Source: Cryobacterium zongtaii (GTDB taxonomy: Bacteria > Actinomycetota > Actinomycetes > Actinomycetales > Microbacteriaceae). From it: DNA of 64,000 nt. Of this stretch, positions 39,673-50,882 are shown in pieces. Where the stretch lies: assembly GCF_002909375.1 (NCBI RefSeq), contig NZ_PPXD01000009.1:170776-234775 (forward strand). Reading direction: 5' to 3'. The notes beneath the pieces are model-generated. The model saw nothing but the letters and a program-made list of their open reading frames with translations, did no database searches and was not told the origin of the DNA. Position 1 is the stretch's first letter, and every line of letters begins with the position of its first letter. The translations under genes and the position numbers were made by a program.

Positions 39673-41052
39673 ATGCCCAGACAGATTCGCTTCAATGCCT
39701 TCGACATGAACTGCGTCGCCCACCAGTCCTCCGGCCTCTGGCGCCACCCCGACGACAGGTCGCAGAGCTACACCGACCTCGGGTACTGGACCGAGCTCGC
39801 CAAGCTGCTCGAGAAGGGACGCTTCGACGGCATCTTCCTCGCCGACGTCCTCGGCACCTACGACGTCTACGGCGGCACCAACGAAGCGGCGATCCGCAAC
39901 GGAGCACAGATCCCCGTCGCCGACCCGCTCCTGGTCATTCCCGCAATGGCATATGTCACAGAGCACCTCGGATTCGGTGTCACCGCCGGCACCGCATACG
40001 AGCACCCGTACCCCTTTGCACGACGCATGTCCACGCTCGACCACCTCACCAAGGGCCGGGTCGGCTGGAACGTCGTCACCGGCTACCTGCCCTCCGCCGC
40101 GCGCAACATGGGCAACGAAGACCAGCTCGAGCACGACGACCGCTACGACTACGCCGACGAGTACCTCGAGGTGTTGTACAAGCTGTGGGAGGGGTCCTGG
40201 GAGGACGACGCCGTGGTGCGCGACACCGAGACCGGCGTCTTCACCGACCCGAGCAAGGTGCACTCCATCAATCACTCCGGCAAGCATTTCCAGGTACCGG
40301 GCATCCACCTCTCCGAGCCGTCGCCGCAGCGTTCGCCCGTGATCTACCAGGCCGGCGCCTCCAGCCGCGGCATCGCGTTCGCTGCAGGCAACGCCGAAGC
40401 GATCTTCGTGGCCGCGTCGACCAAGGCCGTGCTCACGGGCACCGTCACCAAGATCCGCGATGCCCTCGAGGCGGCCGGCCGCGACCGGTACTCGGCCAAG
40501 ATCTACACGCTGCTCACGATCATCACCGACGAGACCAGTGAGAAGGCTCAAGCCAAGTACCTCGGCTACCTCAGCTACGCCAGCGAAGAGGGCGCCCTGG
40601 TGTTCATGTCCGGGTGGATGGGGGTCGACCTGTCCGAGTTCGCGCTCGACGAGCCGATCGGCAACGTCAAGAGCAACGCCATCCAGTCGGCCGTGGCCAA
40701 TTTTCAGGCCGCGAACGACGACGGCTCCGAGTGGACCGTCGGCGACATCGCCCGGGCCGGCGCCATCGGCGGCCTCGGCCCGTTCATCGTGGGCTCCGGT
40801 GTGGAGGTCGCCGACCAGCTCGAGGAGTGGGCGGCCGAGACCGACGTGGACGGGTTCAACCTGGCCTACGCCATCACGCCGGGCACCTTCGAAGACGTGG
40901 TCACCTGGGTGGTGCCCGAGCTGCAGAAACGGGGCGTCTACCCCACCGAGTACACCGAGGGCACCCTGCGGCAGAAGCTGCACGGCCGCGGCGACCGCCT
41001 GCCCGACGAGCACCACGGCGCGAACTTCCGCGTCGGTGTGCCCGTCGCCTGA
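39673..41052 (+). CDS. LLM flavin-dependent monooxygenase, NtaA/DmoA-like
   Basis: A 459-residue FMNH2-dependent monooxygenase of the NtaA/SnaA/DszA/DmoA branch. Features are FNAFDMNCVAHQSSGLWRHP at the start, GRFDGIFLADVLGTYDVYGG, EHPYPFARRMSTLDHLTKGRVGWNVVT and PVIYQAGASSRGIAFAA. This branch oxidises sulfides, sulfones or aminopolycarboxylates with a separate flavin reductase; none is adjacent. It is divergent from the amine operon. GAGGTG stands upstream of ATG 39673. Confidence 0.92.
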   Translation: MPRQIRFNAFDMNCVAHQSSGLWRHPDDRSQSYTDLGYWTELAKLLEKGRFDGIFLADVLGTYDVYGGTNEAAIRNGAQIPVADPLLVIPAMAYVTEHLGFGVTAGTAYEHPYPFARRMSTLDHLTKGRVGWNVVTGYLPSAARNMGNEDQLEHDDRYDYADEYLEVLYKLWEGSWEDDAVVRDTETGVFTDPSKVHSINHSGKHFQVPGIHLSEPSPQRSPVIYQAGASSRGIAFAAGNAEAIFVAASTKAVLTGTVTKIRDALEAAGRDRYSAKIYTLLTIITDETSEKAQAKYLGYLSYASEEGALVFMSGWMGVDLSEFALDEPIGNVKSNAIQSAVANFQAANDDGSEWTVGDIARAGAIGGLGPFIVGSGVEVADQLEEWAAETDVDGFNLAYAITPGTFEDVVTWVVPELQKRGVYPTEYTEGTLRQKLHGRGDRLPDEHHGANFRVGVPVA

Positions 41053-41066
41053 GCAGGCGCAGCTCG

Positions 41067-41122
41067 CGAATGCGGCCGTGTGGTCACCTCGTCCAAACGA
41101 GGCAACCACACGGCCGCTTTCG
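41067..41122. terminator. Long hairpin after the monooxygenase gene
   Basis: GCGGCCGTGTGGT (41072-41084) pairs perfectly with 41105-41117; inside CCTCGT (41087-41092) pairs with ACGAGG (41097-41102). The outer CGAA/TTCG extends the stem past one mismatch. TTTCG follows. It lies 14 bp after the stop and is a likely intrinsic terminator. Confidence 0.75.
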
Positions 41123-41178
41123 TGCGTATTAGGATCAGCGCACCGCGCCCCTCCGCTCTACCGAACGAGGAGAATCCC

Positions 41179-41571
41179 ATGCCGATTCGCATCCACGTCA
41201 CCAGCATCTTCGTCGACGACCAGGCGAAGGCCCTGGCCTTCTACACCGACAAGCTCGGCTTCCTGCCGAAGACGGATGTGCCGGTGGGCGAACACCGCTG
41301 GCTCACCGTGGTCGGCCCGGGCGAGCCCGACGGCGTCGAGCTGCTGTTGGAGCCGGACGTGCACCCGGCGGCGCAGGCGTACCAGCGGGCGCTGGTCGAG
41401 GACGGCATCCCGGCCACCTCGTTCGCCGTTGACGATGTGGCCGCCACCGTTCGTGAGCTGGAAGCGAAGGGTGTGAGAATCACCCAGCCGGCCACGCCGA
41501 TGGGCCCAGTGGTCGTGGCCATGCTGGACGACACCTGTGGCAATCTCATCCAGCTGACCAGTCCGGTCTGA
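41179..41571 (+). CDS. VOC family (glyoxalase/bleomycin-resistance fold) protein
   Basis: A 130-residue protein of two beta-alpha-beta3 units. It has HVTSIFVDDQAKALAFYTDKLGF and, near the end, VVVAMLDDTCGNLIQLTSPV, where DxxGNxIxL is typical of VOC proteins. The metal ligand set is incomplete by eye, so it may bind or sequester rather than catalyse. ATG 41179 follows GAGGAG. It precedes the MhqO-like gene but a strong operator separates them, so they are probably separate units. Confidence 0.85.
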   Translation: MPIRIHVTSIFVDDQAKALAFYTDKLGFLPKTDVPVGEHRWLTVVGPGEPDGVELLLEPDVHPAAQAYQRALVEDGIPATSFAVDDVAATVRELEAKGVRITQPATPMGPVVVAMLDDTCGNLIQLTSPV

Positions 41572-41590
41572 TCGCCGAGGAACGTGTTGT

Positions 41591-41610
41591 ATGGTTGTAG
41601 CTACAAGCAT
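41591..41610. promoter_or_regulatory. MarR-type operator upstream of the MhqO/MhqD-like pair
   Basis: A 20 bp palindrome with core TTGTAGCTACAA (perfect 12 bp, 41595-41606) and matching ATG/CAT ends; only one pair is mismatched. Its size and symmetry fit a MarR-family repressor site and it lies 25 bp before the gene, at promoter position. No regulator gene is adjacent in the window. Confidence 0.75.
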
Positions 41611-41635
41611 TTCGTAGCGAGACCGGGAGCCAATC

Positions 41636-42550
41636 ATGAGCGACACAGCACGCGAGCAGATCCTCGACGCCGACACGTCAATGGGGGCGGTAACCCTGCG
41701 GGTCGGTGACCTCGAGACCATGTCTGACTACTACTCCCGGGCCTTTGCGATGGAACCCCTCGAGGAGCGCAGTCGCAATCGTGAGGTGCACCGTGTGCTC
41801 GGCCGGGGAACGACGCCGCTGGTGCGGCTCATCCACACCCCGGACCTGCCCGGCGTCGACCCGCGCCAGGCCGGCCTGTTCCACACCGCGTTCCTCTTCG
41901 AGACCCCGGGCAGCCTCGCGGCGACGGTCTACCGCGCTGCGCAGGACCCGCGCAGCATCTTCATCGGCTCCAACGACCACCTCGTGAGCGAGGCGTTCTA
42001 CTTCACCGACCCGGAGGGCAACGGCGTCGAGCTCTACACCGACCGGGACCGCAGCACCTGGATCCACGACGGCGAACAGATCCGGATGGCCACCGAGTAC
42101 CTCGACCCCAACGCCTACCTGCAGGGTCACCTCGATCAGGCGATCGTCGATGCCGGCTCCGCCCTGCCCGGCGCGGTCGGGCACGTGCACCTGCAGGTCG
42201 GCGACATCCAGACGGCGCGGGCGTTCTACGTCGACGCGCTCGGCTTCGAGGCCACCCAGGGCAGCTACCCGGGCGCGCTCTTCGCCTCCGCGGGTGGCTA
42301 CCACCACCACATCGCCATGAACACCTGGAACAGCCGTGGCTCGGGCCCCCGCGCGGCGAGCCTCGGCCTCGGTGACGTGGCCGTGACGGTGCCCGCCATC
42401 GCTGACCTGCACTCCCTCACCGCCCGCCTCACCGCCCGGTCGATTCCGTTCGCCGGAGACGGCCGCTCCGTGACGGTCGCCGACCCGTGGGGCACCCAGG
42501 TCACCATGGCGCTGCCCGACCTCACCACCGACGAGCTGATCGCCCGATGA
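41636..42550 (+). CDS. Ring-cleavage dioxygenase-like VOC protein, MhqO/CatE type
   Basis: A 304-residue protein with two VOC modules. The first has [19 protein letters not shown] and [14 protein letters not shown], the second [34 protein letters not shown] and [13 protein letters not shown]. His in GHVHL and HHHIA are candidate metal ligands, as in CatE and MhqO of Bacillus, which act on catechols and quinone-derived hydroquinones. Its stop overlaps the start of an esterase gene, the same pairing as MhqO with MhqD. Confidence 0.88.
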   Translation: MSDTAREQILDADTSMGAVTLRVGDLETMSDYYSRAFAMEPLEERSRNREVHRVLGRGTTPLVRLIHTPDLPGVDPRQAGLFHTAFLFETPGSLAATVYRAAQDPRSIFIGSNDHLVSEAFYFTDPEGNGVELYTDRDRSTWIHDGEQIRMATEYLDPNAYLQGHLDQAIVDAGSALPGAVGHVHLQVGDIQTARAFYVDALGFEATQGSYPGALFASAGGYHHHIAMNTWNSRGSGPRAASLGLGDVAVTVPAIADLHSLTARLTARSIPFAGDGRSVTVADPWGTQVTMALPDLTTDELIAR

Positions 42551-43215
42551 CCCCGCAGCTGCGGGATGTGCGCTCGTCCGCCTGGCCGGCCGACGGCACC
42601 ACCGAACCCGCGGTCGCGCTGCTCCTGCACGGCTATGGTTCGAACGAACACGACCTGACCGGCCTGATCCCGGCGTTCGGGCTCGCCCTGCCGTGGGCGT
42701 CGCTGCGCGCGCCGCTCGAACTCGGCACCGGCGGCGCGGCCTGGTTCCCGATCACCACGCCCGGAAACCCCGACGCCCGGCCTGTCGCCGAGGCCACCGA
42801 GACGATCTGGGCCTGGGTCGATGCGAACCTGGCTCCCGGCACCCGGGTGATCCCGATCGGCTTCTCGCAGGGCGGCCTGATGGCCAGCCAGCTGCTGCGC
42901 ACCCGGCCCGAGCGAGTGCTCGCCCCCGTCGTGCTCGGCGGCTTCGTTCTGGCTGCAGAGCAGCCCGGCGACGCGACCCTCGCCGAGACGCGCCCGGCCG
43001 TCTTCTGGGGTCGCGGCGCCGAGGACCGGGTCATCGCTGAGGCCGCGATCACGCGCACCAGCGCCTTCCTGCCGCGGCACTCCACCCTGGTCGAACGCAT
43101 TTACCCGGGCCTCGCCCACGGAATCGACGACGCCGAGGCCGGCGACGTGCGCGACTTCCTCGCCCTCCACGCGGCCCGAAAGCCGCCGGCCACCACGAAG
43201 GAGGTGCCCTGGTAG
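42547..43215 (+). CDS. Phospholipase/carboxylesterase family hydrolase, MhqD-like
   Basis: A 222-residue alpha/beta hydrolase. [13 protein letters not shown] is the oxyanion region, [13 protein letters not shown] contains the nucleophile Ser (about residue 117), and PGLAHGI holds the catalytic His; Asp is probably in GRGAEDRVI. The start ATG overlaps the dioxygenase stop. In Bacillus subtilis MhqD accompanies MhqO in the response to hydroquinones, so this gene likely supports quinone detoxification. It ends 24 bp before the clpB HAIR element. Confidence 0.88.
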   Translation: MTPQLRDVRSSAWPADGTTEPAVALLLHGYGSNEHDLTGLIPAFGLALPWASLRAPLELGTGGAAWFPITTPGNPDARPVAEATETIWAWVDANLAPGTRVIPIGFSQGGLMASQLLRTRPERVLAPVVLGGFVLAAEQPGDATLAETRPAVFWGRGAEDRVIAEAAITRTSAFLPRHSTLVERIYPGLAHGIDDAEAGDVRDFLALHAARKPPATTKEVPW

Positions 43216-43239
43216 CGCATCCGCCACCTCCAGTCTAAA

Positions 43240-43260
43240 CTTGAGCCGAGTCCACTCAAG
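43240..43260. promoter_or_regulatory. HAIR element, HspR operator of clpB
   Basis: CTTGAGC-N7-ACTCAAG, identical in both half sites to the dnaK HAIR at 11495-11515, and 22 bp before the clpB start. A possible -10 (TCTAAACT) overlaps its left edge, so HspR would block polymerase directly. Confidence 0.92.
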
Positions 43261-43282
43261 TATTCGCGGAGGATGATTTTTG

Positions 43283-45445
<2,163 letters not shown>

Positions 45446-45559
45446 AACCCGGGCAGAATTGGTCCCCGAACACGGCTAATTCAGCCTGTCAACCTGCTTG
45501 AATTCAGGGGAGGGCTGGCAACTGAGCCTAAGACGCCTCGCGAACGTGAGGATCGTCGA

Positions 45560-47187
45560 GTGACGCAGGCAATGGGTGGTCTCGTGCCGATGGTTCGGCC
45601 GCCGAGTATCCGCGAGTTTCCCTTGGCCCAGGCGCCGTTTCTGGCCGGTGTGGCGGTGCTCCTGGGCTTCGTGCTGGCCGGTCGGCCGGAGGCCCTTCTC
45701 GAAACGGGTTTCCAGGTGGGCCTGGGCCTGGCCGTCGTCGCCACCCTGCTGGGCCTGTTGGTGCCCTGGCCGCGGTTCGGGCACGAGTGGCTGGTCATGG
45801 TTCCGTTGCTCGACGTCGTGGTGGTCGCGTTCCTCCGTGACGGGGTGCGCGACACCTTCCCCGCCGTGGGGATGCTCATAGTGTTGCCCGTGCTCTGGCT
45901 GGCTTACGGCTTCGCCTGGTGGGCGCTGGGCCTGGCCCTGGTCGGGGCGGTGTTCGTGAGCGGCCTTCCGTTGGTGCAGGCCGGTGGCTTTCCCACCGAC
46001 GCTGTCGGCTGGGGAGCGGTGCTGCTCCTGCCCATCATCACCGCGTTCATCGCCGTCGCCGCCCGCATCGCCGCCAACGCTCTGCGGGCTCAGCAACGCG
46101 AGCTGGTGGCGGTGTCCGGCGAGCTGCGCACAGCCCTGCTCGAGGCAACCGACCGGCAGGCCACTTTCGAAGCGGTGATGGAGACCGTGGATGCCGGCAT
46201 CGAGCTCTACAACCCGCAGGGCGAGGTGATCCTGAGCAACGCCGCCGCCCGCGCCCTCGCCCTGCGCACCGACTCGGCCACCGGCTCCTACGGCCGGGAT
46301 GCGTCGCTCGTCTTCGACGTGGACCGCACCACCCTGGTCGCCCTCGACGATCAGATCGCCGCCAGGGCCATGCGCGGGGACCTCGTCGCCGGCCGGGTGT
46401 ACTGGGTCGGCGGTGACGACGACCAGAGCGCCATCATCGCGTCCTCCGGTGTGGTCGAACGTGAGTCAGGGTATCCGCTCGGCACCGTCGTGGTGGCCAC
46501 CGACGTGACCCCGCTGGTGGAGGCGATCGCCGTGCGGGACGGCTTTCTCGCCACGGTGTCGCACGAGCTGCGCACCCCGCTGACCTCGATCATCGGCTAC
46601 CTGGGCCTGATCGACGCCGAGAAGCTCGGCATCACCATGGAGGTGAGCGTGATCGAGCGCAACGCCGAGCGGCTGCTCTCGGTGATCGCGCAACTGCTCA
46701 GCGCCACCGAAGGCCAGCCGCCGATTCACCTGGTCGACTGCGACCTCGGCGGGATCCTGCGCTCCAGCCTGGGCACCGCCCGGCAGCGCGCGCAGAGCGC
46801 CGGCATCACCATCAGCGCCCACGACAACGCCGCGGTGATCGCCAGGGTGGACCCGCTGGCGATCGAGCAGGCCATCGACAACCTGCTCGCCAACGCCATC
46901 AAGTTCTCACGGCCAGGGGCTCGGTCTCGCTCAGCGTCGACCACGACGAGACGCATGCGGTGGTGCGGGTCGCCGACGACGGCATCGGCCTCAGCGCCGA
47001 GGATCAGCGACAGGTCTTCGACAGGTTCTTCCGGGCCCGCAACTCCACCGAACTGGCCATCCCCGGCATGGGCCTGGGCCTGGCGATCGTGCGGGCCGTG
47101 GTGCACGCCCACCAGGGCACCGTGCAGGTCTCCAGTGTGCTCGGCGAGGGCAGCACTTTCACGGTGCGCCTGCCGCTGGTCAGCTGA
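45560..47187 (+). pseudogene. Sensor histidine kinase interrupted by a one-base frameshift
   Basis: The first frame encodes about six membrane helices (residues 15-180), a PAS-like region, HisKA with FLATVSHELRTPLTSIIGYL and an N box in DNLLANAIKFSRPG. At the G-run 46916-46919 one base is missing relative to the expected CCA-GGG-GGC; the remainder, with DDGIGLS (G1), GMGLGLAIV (G2) and the end FTVRLPLVS, is in another frame to 47187. Read straight, the first frame continues into antisense of the next genes. It is either a recent mutation, phase-variable, or a sequencing error. No response regulator is adjacent. GTG 45560 has GAGG upstream. Confidence 0.85.
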
Positions 47188-48499
47188 GCGCGCGGTCCAG
47201 GTCGGCGATGAGGTCGGCCACGGCTTCGATACCCACCGAGAGGCGGATCAGGCCGGGGCCGATGCCCAAACGCTGGCGCAACTCCTGACTGAACGAGGCG
47301 TGCGTCGACGTGGCGGGGTGCAACGCCATCGACCGGGTGTCGCCGATGTTGGTCATGTGGCTGATCACCCGCAGCCGGTCGAGGAACCGGCCCGCCCCTG
47401 CTTCGCCGCCCCGCACGGTGAACGAGAACACCGAGCCGCTCCGGCCGCCGTAGAGCCGCTGGGCGAGGTCGAAAGCCGGATTGCCGGGCAGGCCGGCGTA
47501 GTCGACGCTCTGCACACCCGGATGCTCGGCCAGCCAGGCCGCGATGGCCAGCGAATTCGACAGGTGCCGTTCCATCCGCAGCGACAGCGTCTCGATGCCC
47601 TGGTGCAGCAGGAACGAGTTGAACGGGCTCAGCGCCGGGCCGATGTCGTTGACGACGGCTTCGCGGGTTGCTCGCGCATAGGCCGTGCGCCCGAACTTCT
47701 CGGCGATGGACGGCAGGCCCGCCGCGGACTTCGTGATCAGCGGGTACTCCCGGTCGGCGGCGGCCCAGTCGAAGCTGCCGCCGTCGACGATGGTGCCGGA
47801 GATCGCCGCGCCGTGTCCGCTGAGGAACTTGGTCGACGAGTGCACCACGACGTCTGCGCCGTGCTCGAACGGCCGGATCAGGAACGGCGACGCTATCGTG
47901 TTGTCGACCACGAACGGGATGCCGTGCCGTTGTGCGACCGCGGCGACCCGGCCGATGTCGACGATGTCGTTCTTCGGGTTGGGGATGGTCTCGCTGAAGA
48001 TGGCCTTGGTGTTAGGCCGGATGACACGGTCCCACTCGTCGTCGTCGAATTCGTCCCAGACGTAGTCGACCGTGACCCCGAACCGGGCGAAGCTGCGCCC
48101 GAAGAGGATGCGGGTGCCGCTGTAGATGCTCGCTGTGGAGACTATGTGATCACCGGACTGCGCGATCGACAGCAGCGCCGCGGTGATCGCGGCCTGGCCG
48201 GAGGCCACCACGATGGCCTCGGTGCCGCCCTCGAGCGAGGCGATCCTTCGCTCCGCGACCCCGCCGGAGGGGTTGCGCTGCCGGGAGTAGATGAGACCGT
48301 CGGCCTCGCCGGCGAAGCGGGCCTTGGCATCCGTGAAGGAGTCGAACCTGAACCCCGCGGTCATGTTGATGGGCGAGATGCGGGCGCCGCTGGTGAGGTC
48401 GTCGTACTCGCCGGCGTGCACCTGGCGGGTGTCGAAGGCGTAGCCCTCCCAGTCGTACTCGGGCTGGGACGGACAGTCTGTGGTGGCGTCGAGGGTCAC
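47180..48499 (-). CDS. O-acetylhomoserine sulfhydrylase-like PLP enzyme
   Basis: A 439-residue Cys/Met-metabolism PLP enzyme. FDTRQVHAGEY, ISPINMTAGFRF, YSRQRNPSGGVAERRIASLEGG, VDNTIASPFLIRPFEHGADVVVHSSTKFLSGHG with the PLP Lys224 are family hallmarks. Likely reaction: O-acetylhomoserine plus sulfide or methanethiol to homocysteine or methionine. The GTG start overlaps the stop of the PatB-like gene, so the two are co-translated. Its 3' end overlaps the broken kinase by 8 bp. Confidence 0.92.
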   Translation of the reverse strand: MTLDATTDCPSQPEYDWEGYAFDTRQVHAGEYDDLTSGARISPINMTAGFRFDSFTDAKARFAGEADGLIYSRQRNPSGGVAERRIASLEGGTEAIVVASGQAAITAALLSIAQSGDHIVSTASIYSGTRILFGRSFARFGVTVDYVWDEFDDDEWDRVIRPNTKAIFSETIPNPKNDIVDIGRVAAVAQRHGIPFVVDNTIASPFLIRPFEHGADVVVHSSTKFLSGHGAAISGTIVDGGSFDWAAADREYPLITKSAAGLPSIAEKFGRTAYARATREAVVNDIGPALSPFNSFLLHQGIETLSLRMERHLSNSLAIAAWLAEHPGVQSVDYAGLPGNPAFDLAQRLYGGRSGSVFSFTVRGGEAGAGRFLDRLRVISHMTNIGDTRSMALHPATSTHASFSQELRQRLGIGPGLIRLSVGIEAVADLIADLDRALS

Positions 48500-49671
48500 A
48501 GGGTCACTTTCAGTCGGTGCACGGCGACGGCCATCTGCCGCACCGCCTGCTCGAGAAGGGGGCGGGGCATGGCGAAGATCAGACGGGCATGGTTGGCGTA
48601 CCCGGTGCCGCACAGGGCCCCGTCGGTGAGCGTGACCCCGGCCTCGGTGCGGAAGAAGTCGGCGATGGACCCCTCGAGACCCAACGCCGAACAGTCCAGC
48701 CAGGCTATGTAGGTGGCGTCCGGCAGCGAGTACCGCACCTCGGGCAGGTGCTCGTCGAGCAGGTCCCGCAGGGCCGTGCGGTTGCCGTCGAGATAGGTGA
48801 TCACCTCGGCCAACCAGTCTCTGCCGTCGGCGTACGCGGCGGTGGCGGCGATGACCCCCGGCGTCGACGCACCGTGCACCACGCTGAAGCCGTAGACCTG
48901 GTAGACCTCTTCGTCGGCCGGGTTCGAGGTGATGAACTGCGCGGTCTTGAGGCCGGGCAGGTTCCAGGCTTTGGAGGCCGAGGTGGCCGTGATGGTGTGC
49001 CGGGCCGTCTCGCGGGAGATCGACGCGTACGGGATGTGCGGGGTATTGCCGTAGCGGAGCGGCGCGTGGATCTCGTCGGCGAAGACCCGGCCGTTGTGCC
49101 GCTCGACGACGTCGGCGATGGCTTCGAGCTCCGCCAGGGTCAGGGCCACGCCGGTGGGATTGTGCGGGTTGCAGAGCACGAGGGTGCGGGCGCCGGCATG
49201 GAACGCCCGGTCGATGCCGGCCAGGTCGTGACTCCAGCGACCGTCGACGGTGTGGCCGGGAACCTCGAAGATCTTCCGGCCCAGGGTGGGCGTGAAGCTG
49301 AGGAACGGCATGTACGACGGGGTGGGGACGATGACGCCGCTGCCGTCCGGCGAGAACCGGCGCACTGTCACGTCGAAGGCCGACATCACGTCGGACACCG
49401 GGTGGATGTTCTCCGGGGGCACGACCCAGCCGGAATCCTGCCGGAGCCAGTCCGCGGTGGCCTCGGCCATCAGCCGCGTCGTGGTGGGAGCGAGATAGCC
49501 CAGCTCGCCGGCGTTGACGGCTCGGTGCAGGGCGGCGGACACCGCGGGCGCCGTGCCGAAGTCCATCTCGGCCACCCAGGCGCCGATGGTGCCCGGGTGC
49601 AGGCTCCACTTGCGGCTGCTGGCACGGCTGAGCTCGTCACGAGTGATCTCGTCGAAACGTGAGTGAGTCAT
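48496..49671 (-). CDS. MalY/PatB family cystathionine beta-lyase / aminotransferase
   Basis: A 391-residue fold-type I PLP enzyme. It has WVAEMDFGTAPAV, the PLP Lys234 in SASKAWNLPGLK, NPHNPTG and ADEIHAPLRYG, all typical of PatB/MalY C-S lyases. It should cleave cystathionine or cysteine conjugates to pyruvate, ammonia and a thiol, which the partner sulfhydrylase could reuse. ATG 49671 has GAAAG just upstream; an ATG 15 bases earlier is possible. First gene of a two-gene unit, divergent from the ATP-grasp gene. Confidence 0.92.
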   Translation of the reverse strand: MTHSRFDEITRDELSRASSRKWSLHPGTIGAWVAEMDFGTAPAVSAALHRAVNAGELGYLAPTTTRLMAEATADWLRQDSGWVVPPENIHPVSDVMSAFDVTVRRFSPDGSGVIVPTPSYMPFLSFTPTLGRKIFEVPGHTVDGRWSHDLAGIDRAFHAGARTLVLCNPHNPTGVALTLAELEAIADVVERHNGRVFADEIHAPLRYGNTPHIPYASISRETARHTITATSASKAWNLPGLKTAQFITSNPADEEVYQVYGFSVVHGASTPGVIAATAAYADGRDWLAEVITYLDGNRTALRDLLDEHLPEVRYSLPDATYIAWLDCSALGLEGSIADFFRTEAGVTLTDGALCGTGYANHARLIFAMPRPLLEQAVRQMAVAVHRLKVTL

Positions 49672-49797
49672 CGGGTACTTTCGCATCGAGCGTGCATGGG
49701 CCGTTTTCTGACCCTAGTAACCGGGCGGGGAGGGTGGAGGGACCTTTACGCCATGTGTCAGCGTGCGGGGACCGTCGTGACGTGGAAGGCTCGTCTC

Positions 49798-50796
49798 ATG
49801 AGCCTTCTCCCCGCCACCCCCGTCGTCCACGTGCTGCACGAGAACCCGGACTGGTTCGGACCGTTCCAGGCCGCGTTCGAGGCGGCCGGGGTGCCGTACC
49901 GGGAATGGCTGCTCGTCGACGGTGTGCTCGACCTCGACGAGGCGCCGCCGGCCGGCATCTTCTGGTCGCGGATCAGCGCGTCGGCGCACACCCGCGGGCA
50001 CGGCATGTCGAAGGACTACACCCGCAGCGTACTGAACTGGCTGGAGGCGTACGGCGCCCGCACCGTGAACGGCCGCCGCACCATCGAACTCGAGGTGAGC
50101 AAGGTCGATCAGCTCACCCGGCTGCGCGCGCAGGGCTTCGACGTGCCACGCACCCGCGTGGTCGTCGGCACGCACCGGCTCGCCGAAGCGGCAGCGGACT
50201 TCCCCACTCCGTTCATCACCAAGCACAACCAGGGCGGCAAGGGCCTGGGCGTGCAGAAGTTCGACAGCGCCGCCGAGTTGGCGGCGGCGATTGCGGCCGG
50301 CGAGTACGCGGAACCCGAGGACGGCATCTCGCTGCTGCAGGAGTTCGTGGTGTCAGCGCACGCCGAGGTCACCCGGGTCGAGATCGTGGGCGACGAGTTC
50401 ATCTACGCGATCACCGCCGACACCGCCCGCGGCGGCTACCAGCTCTGCCCCGCGGATGCCTGCGCCATCGACCCGACCACCGGTGCGTTGCTGCTGCCGC
50501 CCGGGGCCACCATCATGCCGGAGGCCGGGCAGCAGATCTTCGCGCTGCGGGAGGGGTTCGAGCACCCGATCATCGACCGGTACCGGGACTTCCTGCGCAC
50601 AGAGGGCATCGAGATCGCCGGGATCGAGTTCATCGAAACCGCCGACGCCCGGGTGGTGACCTACGACGTGAACACCAACACCAACTACAACGCAGAGATC
50701 GAGGCTGCAGCGCCGAAAAGCGGCCCTGGCGCGATCGTGGCCTACCTGGCCGGGGTGCTCGCCGCGTCCTACCCGCAGGTCGGCGGCAAGCCCTAA
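49798..50796 (+). CDS. ATP-grasp ligase, RimK-like
   Basis: A 332-residue ATP-grasp protein. The nucleotide-binding block is PFITKHNQGGKGLGVQKF (glycine loop), LLQEFV, VEIVGDEFIYAIT, and the Mg-binding end FIETADARVVTYDVNTNTNYN. The family joins an amino acid or amine to a carboxylate through an acyl phosphate; RimK adds glutamate. Substrates here are unknown. ATG 49798 with GGAAGG upstream is preferred to a start inside the neighbouring gene. Free-standing, probably cytoplasmic. Confidence 0.85.
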   Translation: MSLLPATPVVHVLHENPDWFGPFQAAFEAAGVPYREWLLVDGVLDLDEAPPAGIFWSRISASAHTRGHGMSKDYTRSVLNWLEAYGARTVNGRRTIELEVSKVDQLTRLRAQGFDVPRTRVVVGTHRLAEAAADFPTPFITKHNQGGKGLGVQKFDSAAELAAAIAAGEYAEPEDGISLLQEFVVSAHAEVTRVEIVGDEFIYAITADTARGGYQLCPADACAIDPTTGALLLPPGATIMPEAGQQIFALREGFEHPIIDRYRDFLRTEGIEIAGIEFIETADARVVTYDVNTNTNYNAEIEAAAPKSGPGAIVAYLAGVLAASYPQVGGKP

Positions 50797-50810
50797 CCTG
50801 CCCCGTCGTC

Positions 50811-50829
50811 GGTCGAGCTTGTCGAGACC
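50811..50829. repeat. Short REP-like sequence
   Basis: GGTCGAGCTTGTCGAGACC, a partly palindromic 19-mer 15 bp after the ATP-grasp stop. From memory this type of sequence is frequent between genes of Microbacteriaceae; only this copy is seen in the window. Confidence 0.4.
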
Positions 50830-50882
50830 CAGTGACGTGCGTGTGTGTCGTGTCTGAATCGTGCCGCGGACTGGCTCGGCGG

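Noticed and set aside
45560..48712. A 1050-codon plus-strand frame starting with the histidine kinase
   Set aside because: After 46919 it reads out of frame through the kinase end and then antisense to two PLP-enzyme genes; it reflects the frameshift, not a fusion protein.
47180..49609. One 809-residue PLP enzyme
   Set aside because: The upstream part is an off-frame reading of the PatB-like gene; a GTG at 48499 overlapping its stop starts the sulfhydrylase.
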